From positions 2,887,342-2,951,341 of the forward strand of contig CM035354.1 of NCBI GenBank assembly GCA_020137815.1: a stretch of DNA of 64,000 nucleotides, in the 5' to 3' direction. Position 1 is the first letter of the stretch. Each line of letters opens with the position of its first letter. The stretch comes from Hormiphora californensis. Taxonomy: Eukaryota > Ctenophora > Tentaculata > Cydippida > Pleurobrachiidae. The position numbers and the translations under genes are program-made. Below are positions 30,301 through 39,300 of this stretch, in pieces. The notes below the pieces were generated by a model, which searched no databases, was not told the origin of the DNA, and was given only the letters and a program-made list of their open reading frames with translations.

Positions 30301-33300
30301 CAGTCATATAATAAGCAGGAACCGACCGAAGCAGGTAAATAACCAATCAGAATTCGTTATTTAGGTCACGTGACTGGTTATCAGCCGGAGGGGGGCCGGC
30401 TGAAGTTTTTGAAGTTTTTGAAGTCAACTTCAAAAACTTCAAAGAGAAACTTAGGGTGGAAAACTTCAAAAACTTCAAAAACTTCAAAAACTTCAAAAAC
30501 TCATATCTCCTAAACCGTTGGAGATAGGACCTATGTTGCTTCATAACTCTTATATAAACTCGAGGCCGCTGATGATTTTGGTGTCCATATTTTTTTCACT
30601 ACTCCCTTAATAAAAAATTTGCATTTTGTGAAACTGGCAAAAAGGGTGTGGCCCAAAAAAAATTTTGAAAATTTACTTAATAATTTTTAAACACTTTCTT
30701 AGCATTTTCTAGGCAACTTTTTGAGTTATAGAATGAAAATGAAATCTGTTTTTACAAAAACTTTAAATTTTTTACACCAAATTGTGCCGTGGATTTCATG
30801 GCTAGGAATCATTGTAGATATCCTAATTTGTGGTAGAAAAAGGGCAGACAAGGACGGATAACTTTGCCACAATATGTATTAAGCATGAAACTAACCTAAA
30901 CAAGTGTAATAATAGTCACTGATAGCACATAAAAGTAGTTTAGAGTTTTTGAAGTTTTTGAAGTTTTTGAAGTCAACTTCAAAAACTTCAAAAACTCAAA
31001 AAGTAGGGTGGAAAACTTCAAACTTCAAAAACTTCAGCCGGCCCCCCCCCCCCCTATCAGCCAATCAGGGACCAGTATTTCCTGACTCGGTCGGTTCCTG
31101 ATAATAAGTTGGTCTTTTCAGCCTCAAACTACATACACCTCCACACGGAAGAAAACGCGGGAAAAGTGAGCTATTATCTTTCATAGTTTCCTAATCGCCC
31201 ACCCTTGCCCCGGCCTCCCCCCTATAATAGGTATATTTCTGGGTCTGTGGGTGTATCTTACCAATACATTAGAGGACCAGTGGCCTGTATTATGGTATCA
31301 GCTTCTCCTCTTGGTACCTCTCCAGTTCATCAACTTACTAACATTCCAAGCCCTCTGCACATTCTTCGTCAACAAGTTAGTTATCTAGGAGAGAGAGAGA
31401 GAGGGGGTTACAAGTTAGCTGTCAGCTGGGGAGGGAGAGGGTTACAAGTTAGTTATCAGCTGGGGAGGGAGGGAGGGGGGTTACAAGTTAGTCAGCTGGG
31501 AGAGGAAGGGAGGGATGATAAGTTAGTCAGCTGGAAGGGAGGGAGGGGGTTACAAGTTAGCTATCAGCTGGGGAGGGAGAGTTACAAGTTAGTCAGCTGG
31601 GAGAGGAAGGGAGGGAGAGGAAGGTTAGTTGTATTATTTGAGGGAGAAAAGATGTTTGAGGGGTTGCAACGATAGAGTTGAGAAACGAGGGAGGGTTGGT
31701 GACACATGCTCCACTGGGATTGCTCTCACACGAAGAAATACAGTACATACCAAGACTCGATAGGGTGGGGTGTAAACGAAGCCAATAGAGATGTCAGGGC
31801 AATGCTCTGACCACAGTTCTCGCGAAAGAAATGAGAATAGGATATCAGGCCAATGCTCTGACAGCAATAGAGCCGATATACAGCTGTTATACTCATGACA
31901 CCCCCCGCCATATCTGCAGATTACAGGTGACCCCCATGATGATATCTTCATGCCTCGTTGGATATCTTTTTGTGTGGGTGAAAGCTAAGAGTACCTGGTT
32001 TTATGCCATTCAAACATGGAGCGATAGATCAGGAGCCAGACCGGGGCCCGAAGAAGCGTGGTTTTCAGAAAACGGGTAGGTAACGACACGCGGTGAGCTG
32101 GTTCTGGATATTTATTGCAATTTATGTAACCATGGTAACATATTGCAATACCCCTGTCCTACCAACACTAAACAACCCCCCTCCCCTCAATAGGACAGTG
32201 ATTACTGATTGGCTATGAGATGTATTGTAATACCCCCCCCCTTCAATAGGACACTAAAGACCCCCTCCCCCTCAATAGGACAGTGATTGGCTATGAGATG
32301 TATTGTAATACCCCCCTCAATAGGACACTAAACAATCCCCCCCCCCTTCTCAATAGGACAGTGATTGGCTATGAGATGTATTGTAATACCCCCCTCAATA
32401 GGACACTAAACAACCCCCCCCCCTTCAATAGGACACTAAACAATCCCTCCCCCTCAATAGGACACTAAACAATCCCTCCCCCTCAATAGGACACTAAACA
32501 ACCCCCCCCCCCAATAGGACAGTGATTGGCTATGAGATGCTGTACGGGATGTCTAGCTTGATGTTCAGCTACAACTACTGGTCCGCCCTACCCCTCAGCA
32601 TTGGTCTCATTGTGACGTCGCCAATCATGCAAGTGTTACAGTGCTGCTTGTAGTCGTATTACCGTAATGGAAATGTACAGTAATGAGACGCACACGTTGC
32701 ATAACGCGCGGCAAAAAGTGCATGTGTTTAGCACGTACTAGCGCCCTGATTGGCCACGGTTACGCGTCGTCTTACTGTATCTCAGTTTTCCATTACCGTT
32801 TTCCCACTACAAGCGACCGTGTTATACCCCCACTCCCTGATTAGGGAAGTGTACCCCCACTCCCTGATTCTAGAAGTGTACCCCCACTCCCTGATTAGGG
32901 AAGTGTTATACCCCCACTCCCTGATTAGGGAAGTGTTATACCCCCACTCCCTGATTCGGGAAGTGTTATACCCCCACTCCCTGATTCGGAAAGTGTTATA
33001 CCCCCACTCCCTGATTCTAGAATTCGAGGCAGTTCTGATCCTGTACTACTATATTCTGTCAACCTAGCATGCTCTGTATCTCTCCCACTATCGACAGCCA
33101 GTACATATTATATCTTTGACATTTGAAGAGTCTCTCTTTTGCAATTCTAGATAAATATCATGCTTTTGATAATGAAATTACCCCTCCGCAAAAACAATAT
33201 AATAACAGGGGTGCAGACTTCGTATAACCAAATCATGCTTTGCAGGTTTGTGACAACTTGGATGGGATCCATTCTGGGTGTGGTATCGGCCATTTTCCTG

Positions 33301-36300
33301 AGCCCTGTCTGGGACGATGTGTCTCTGAAGATATACGCTCTACAAGGTGCAATAACACTATCCAGTGTGACAGGGAACTTCTTCGTTATCAACATTTACT
33401 CAGGTACTGCAGCAGCTCTTCCTAGCCCCATGACCAGGAACCGACCGAACCAGGAAATACTGGTCCCTGATTGGCTGATAACCAGTCACGTGACCTAAAT
33501 AGCGAGCTCTGATTGGTTGTTTACTTGGTTCGGTCGGTTCCTGCCCATGACCCCAGTGTCAAAGTTCGGGTATCCAGGGATCCTGGCTGCTAGTCAATTT
33601 TAGCGCCAAAATATCTAGTCAATTTTCTAAAATGGGAAAATTATAGTGAGAAATTGAGAAAATTGTATATTTACTGTTGTAGCACATTTAAAAAAACAAG
33701 GTAAATAGGGATGACAAACTTCAAATCACCATAGATTCTCTCTGAATTTACAGAACATTGTTTTGCTCTGATTTTCACCACCTCCATTCTTACATTTTCC
33801 ATCAGTGGTGTAGTGGTTACACCATGGACTCTCACCCCGATGATCAGGGTTCGAATCCGGATGGGGTGATTTGACTTACTTTTTACTTTTATGATTTTTT
33901 CTCTCTTTATTCATACCAGTGTGTTGTAACATGACACTGATAGTGATAACATCACAATATCATAGAAGAACGCTTGTCAGTACATATGTGTGAGATCTCG
34001 CTCATTGATGTCAGGATCTCTAATCGGTAGAGAGGGAGCCTAGGAGGTAGCCTGTGATACTCATGGATCCCGCAGCGCACGATAAACTAATTGCTGAAAA
34101 GTCATGCTTTGTAGACTAGAGATCCAAACATTACATAGAGCGCTGAATAGTGAAATAAGCACAAGGTTGGTGGTCTAGTGGTATGAATTTCGCATGTCAA
34201 GCGGGAGACCCGGGTTCAATCCTCAGGTTTGACAAAAATCCAAAACATTATTTTTTTAAATGTTTTGATTTTTATATAATAATCTAGTTAATTAATCAAT
34301 GCGTTGAAACTTAATTATTAAAATAGAAAAATTTGTTTCCATCCTAGTCAAATTTTTTTTAAAATTCAGGATCCTAGTCGGATTGAGATACTTTGACACT
34401 GGGCCCATGAACCAGCTACACCTTCCTAGCTGCCACATTTACTCAGGTACTGCAGCTTCCTAGTCCTTATATAGCACGGCGCCAACATACGGCCATCCCC
34501 CAATCCTTTTGCATGCATGACTTCAACCACCACCTTTCTGTCTTTTCCCACCACCCTGTTGACAATTATGCCCAGTATTATTGTTACAGTGCTAATTGGT
34601 GTCCTGGGGGTATTTGCCACAACGTTTTGCGCCATGGGCCTCTCCGAAATGTTTGACATCCTAGAAAACCACTCTCTGGCAATCAGTGCATACGCTGTCT
34701 CCATTGCAATCTATATGACAGCCGGATCGTTCGAGAGTGTCATTCCCGTGGAATTGATGTCGATAACTGTACCAGAGGATCATCTACGAAGGTAAGTTAC
34801 AATGAAGTGAAACCATGAGTGTAACCATGGTAACCGAGGTGTAACCATGGTAACCTGAGTGTAACCATGCTACCAGAGGATCATCTACGAAAGTATATGC
34901 GGGTCCAGTCCCAAATAGGGGCCAAAATCAGGGTACCGAAGGTAAATTACGATTTTTTGAAGTGTCAAAGGATAGCCATTAGGATCTAGCCCCCATCCTA
35001 ATTGTAAATCAGGAGTTACACTCAAAATGCCTCTCTAAGATTCTCTGATTCAGTCCCAATCCACAGGTACTTCCTCTCTAAGACAGTGTTGAGTAGTCTT
35101 AACATGAAGAGGAACTTCAGAACCATGGATCCGGCAAAATTCAAAAATATCGAGTGCACCCTTCTTCCTATCATACTGTGTACTTATGCCAAGGAGGGCT
35201 TAGCAGGTTAGTTATAGTACATGTTTAGTACCGTGTGCGGCAAAAAAAAGCCCCCCCCCAAGACCACCATAGTTGCCGATGTGGTGGAGAGCTGTAACTT
35301 GGCAGGGTTGCTCCACTATGTCTATCTTGATCCTGACAGAAAAATCAGAGCTCTAGCTCAAAATTCATTTTCATGAACGGAATGAACATTGTCATTCATT
35401 CCAGGAAAAAATATTTTCCGGTTCAAAATTTAACCAATTATGTTTGGCTATCGATTAGCTTTCCAATGTGACCAAGATCAGCTAAATTGGACAACCACAA
35501 GAGACACAGTGTCATGTTTCTTAAAGTTAGTCAGGTCATGTGATCTTCACTGAATCGTTGATCGTGTTCAGTATTACGAATTGGTCTAAGTGGTAGAGAA
35601 TCACGTATCACATCTGCTAATGAGGGATGACGATGCTGATTGGTCATCAGATCTGTAGCTCTTTGATAAATGTCCTCTTTCCTCGAATCACATCACCCTG
35701 TATTGGTACACATACCCAATTAGCGGCCATGATACGAGATTCCTTTGCCCATTGGCCCGATTAGCAATCCCGGAAACTCAACGATTCGGTGAAGATCACA
35801 TGACCTGACTAACTTAAAGCAACATGACACTGTGTCTCTTGTGGTTGTCCAATTTAGCTGATCTTGGTCACATTGGAAAGCAAATCGATAGCCAAACATA
35901 ATTAGTTAAATTTTGGACCGGAAAATATTTTTTCCTGGAATGAATGACAATGTTCATTCCGTTCATGAAAATGAATTTTGAGCTAGAGCTCTGATTTTTC
36001 TGTCAGGATCAAGATAGACATAGTGGAGCAACCCTGCCAAGTTACAGCTCTCCACCACATCGGCAACTATGGTGGTCTAGGGGGGGGGGCTTTTTTTTGC
36101 CGCACACGGTACTTTGTACTAGGCAATTAAAATTAAAGTAGATCGTTTGAACAAATAAATCCCCCCGCCGTGTGTTTGTTTGTCGCTCCTCTAATACATG
36201 ACAACTGCTTCTACCAGACAAAATGAAGAAGCTCCTTGACCTTGGTGCGGATCCAAATCTGAGGTAAAATATAATGGGGTAACCATGGTAACTTGAGTGT

Positions 36301-39300
36301 AACCATGGTAACCTGAGTGTAACCATGGTAACCAGGGTGTAACCATGGCTACCACTAACAAACTACAGTTTACAGTGATTACGATGGAAGGTGTGCATTA
36401 CACATAGCGGCAAGTAACGGTGAAACTGCTGTAGTGAAACTACTATTAGAGTGAGTGTTATCTATCATAGGAACATCGATTGTTATCTATTTAATTGCTA
36501 ATAAAAAGTTGATGAATGAGACTCTCAAATTTTTAGAATCTGCCTAACTCATCAGCCCATGAGAAAGCTCCTTTCGCAATACAGTCGGACCCCGATTTAG
36601 GGGCCCCCGATTTAGTGGCACCCCGATTTAGGGACAGGATTTTTTTCCCCCGATACAGGAAATTAACCTTATTTGACCCCGGTTTAGTGGACACCCCGAT
36701 TTAGTGGACAAGAGCCTTTCCCCCCGAGTGTGTCCCTAAATCGGGGTCCGACTGTAATTATATATCCCCCCTATTATAGTTACAGCGCAGAGGTCAATAA
36801 GATGGATGTTAACAGGGGTACAGCCCTCACGGAGGCACTCAAGGGACAGCACTTCCCCCTGGCAGCTATACTGTACAAGAAGGGAGGCCGTATACTTCTC
36901 ACAGATGAGGAGCTGTCAACCACTCTGTGTAGCCTTGTGAGGTAAAGGGGGGGGGGGTTGTCATGGTAACGGGGGGGGGGGGGTCGTCATGGTAACGTCT
37001 CTTGTACAGACCCTGCCCAATTGTGAGGTAAAGTCGGGGGGGGGGGGGGTCGCCATGGTAACGTCTCTTGTCATGTACACTGTACATGACAAGAGACGTT
37101 ACCATGGCGACCCCCCCCCCTGACTTTACTGTACAGTACAGACCCTGCCCAATTATGAGGTAAAGTCAGGAGGGGGGTCGTCATGGTAACGTCTCTTGTA
37201 CAGACCCTGCCCAATTGTGAGGTAAAGTGGGAGGGGGGTCGTCATGGTAACGTCTCTTGTACAGACCCTGCCCAATTGTGAGGTAAAGTCAGGGGGGGGG
37301 GGTCGTCATGGTAACGTCCCTTGTACAGACCCTGCCCAATTGTAAGGTAAAGTCAGGGGGGTCGTCATGGTAACGTCTCTTGTACAGACCCTGCCCAATT
37401 GTGAGGTAAAGTCGGAGGGGGTCGTCATGGTAACGTCCCATGTACAGACCCTGCCCAATTGTGAGGGGGAGGGGGTCGTCATGGTAACGTCTCTTGTACA
37501 GACCCTGCCCAATTGTGAGGTAAAGTCGGGGGGAGGGGGTCGTCATGGTAACGTCTCTTGTACAGACCCTGCCCAATTGTGAGGTAAAGTCGGGGGGAGG
37601 GGGTCGTCATGGTAACGTCTCTTGTACAGACCCTGCCCAATTGTGAGGTAAAGTCGGAGGGGGGGGGGGGGTCGTCATGGTAACGTCTCTTGTACAGACC
37701 CTGCCCAATTGTGAGGTAAAGTCGGGGGGAGGGGGTCGTCATGGTAACGTCTCTTGTACAGACCCTGCCCAATTGTGAGGTAAAGTCGGGGGGAGGGGGT
37801 CGTCATGGTAACGTCTCTTGTACAGACCCTGCCCAATTGTGAGGTAAAGTCGGAGGGGGGGGGGGTCGTCATGGTAACGTCTCTTGTACAGACCCTGCCC
37901 AATTGTGAGGTAAAGTCGGAGGGGGGGGGGGGTCATGGTAACTTCTCTTGTACAGACCCTGCCCACAATTGTGACTTGTGAGGTAAAGTCGAGGGGAGGG
38001 GGTCGTCATGGTAACGTCTCTTGTACAGACCCTGCCCACAATTGTGACTTGTGAGGTAAAGTCGAGGGGAGGGGGTCGTCATGGTAACGTCTCTTGTACA
38101 GACCCTGCCCAATTGTGAGGTAACTGATCAATCGTGCTCCAAATCTGTCACAACACCGCATGCGACAGTTCACAGTGCGCTCAAATCGGAGCTCGGCCGC
38201 GTCGCCAGATTAGACAGTTTGGTGTAATTGGGATTCCATGAACCATGTGTTGCGTCCAAATTACAGTTGGGGGGGGGGCTGTCCCAAGAATATCATGCCT
38301 CAGGGTAGCTGAGATTTTTGCGGCAGCCCCCCCCCCCCCCCCACAGTTGTATTACTTCGTTGTGTAGTTGTAAAATCCCTGTCTGGCGCCGCGACCCCAT
38401 CTGAGCGCACTGAGAATCAAATGGGATATATGGCGCCGCCCCATACCAGGAAAATCCTATAATTTGTTTGTTCTACAGGAACGGTGATGTACTGGGGTTA
38501 TCCGCATGGTTGGATAGCGGTGCAAACCCGGACTGTTACCGGTACGATGGGAGAACTGCAGGAGATGTGGCCGTGAAATATGGAAATATCCACATTTTAG
38601 CGCTGTTGAATCCAACTAAAACTGATGTAAAACCTAACAAAGGTTCGCTAACAGTATTGTCAGAGCATTGGACTGACCTGTCTGGCGCCGCCGACCCCAT
38701 CTGAGCGCACTGTCGAATCTGGGCCCAGACAGGGCCTGACCCTGTTCTCTCAGAGAGTGTGTGTGTGTGTGTGAGTTGGGCACGTCGAGCTATACCCTGC
38801 AGTACGTGTGTGAGTGTTAGAGTGAGAGTGTTAGAGTGTGTGTGAGAGAGAGATAGAGAGAGTGGAGGTTCTAGAGAAGCTTTGTTGAGAAGCTAGTCCA
38901 AATATTGTACTTGTTAACTGCAGGCAGACGATTGACTGTGAACAAGTTGCTATCCCGAACTTCTGCAATAGTCCTTGAAAACCTGACAGCTACTACAGAG
39001 ACTCCAAACAGTGGTGGTGCGGGGGTATCCGAGGAGGGACAACGTGCTGTTCATCGCCAAGGTAATATTAACACAGGAGTCCCATGCACCTATCATTTGA
39101 GTAAGTATAGGGGCATTTGGGCCGGGTAACGGCAGCTAGCTCTCTCGTGTTTCCTTGTTTCCCCAACAACGTGTTAAATACAGGATCGGAGGAGTGGCTG
39201 AGAGAGTTACCCCGGACACACAAGACGATAGACCCGGAGATAATTGAGGCAGCCATTAGACAGGTCCTGGAGGAGAAGGATGAGAAACTACGATCTGTTC

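Larger units (their letters stand above)
33552..34403. mobile_element. 852-bp TIR element carrying two tRNA-like sequences
   Basis: Ends are inverted (CCCAGTGTCAAAG and CTTTGACACTGGG), with a further pair aggatcctgg/caggatcct inside. The flanks are cccatgac and cccatgaa, a 7-of-8 match to an 8-bp duplication. No transposase frame. Near 34431-34450 the host sequence acatttactcaggtactgcag repeats the end of exon 33246-33403. Confidence 0.75.

Noticed and set aside
33801-34233. Two functional tRNA genes
   Set aside because: Boxes A and B and anticodon arms are present, but acceptor and T stems do not pair properly.
36730-36779. Upstream coding extension of the ankyrin exon
   Set aside because: This part is the end of a pogo-type MITE; the acceptor at 36779 gives the correct phase.
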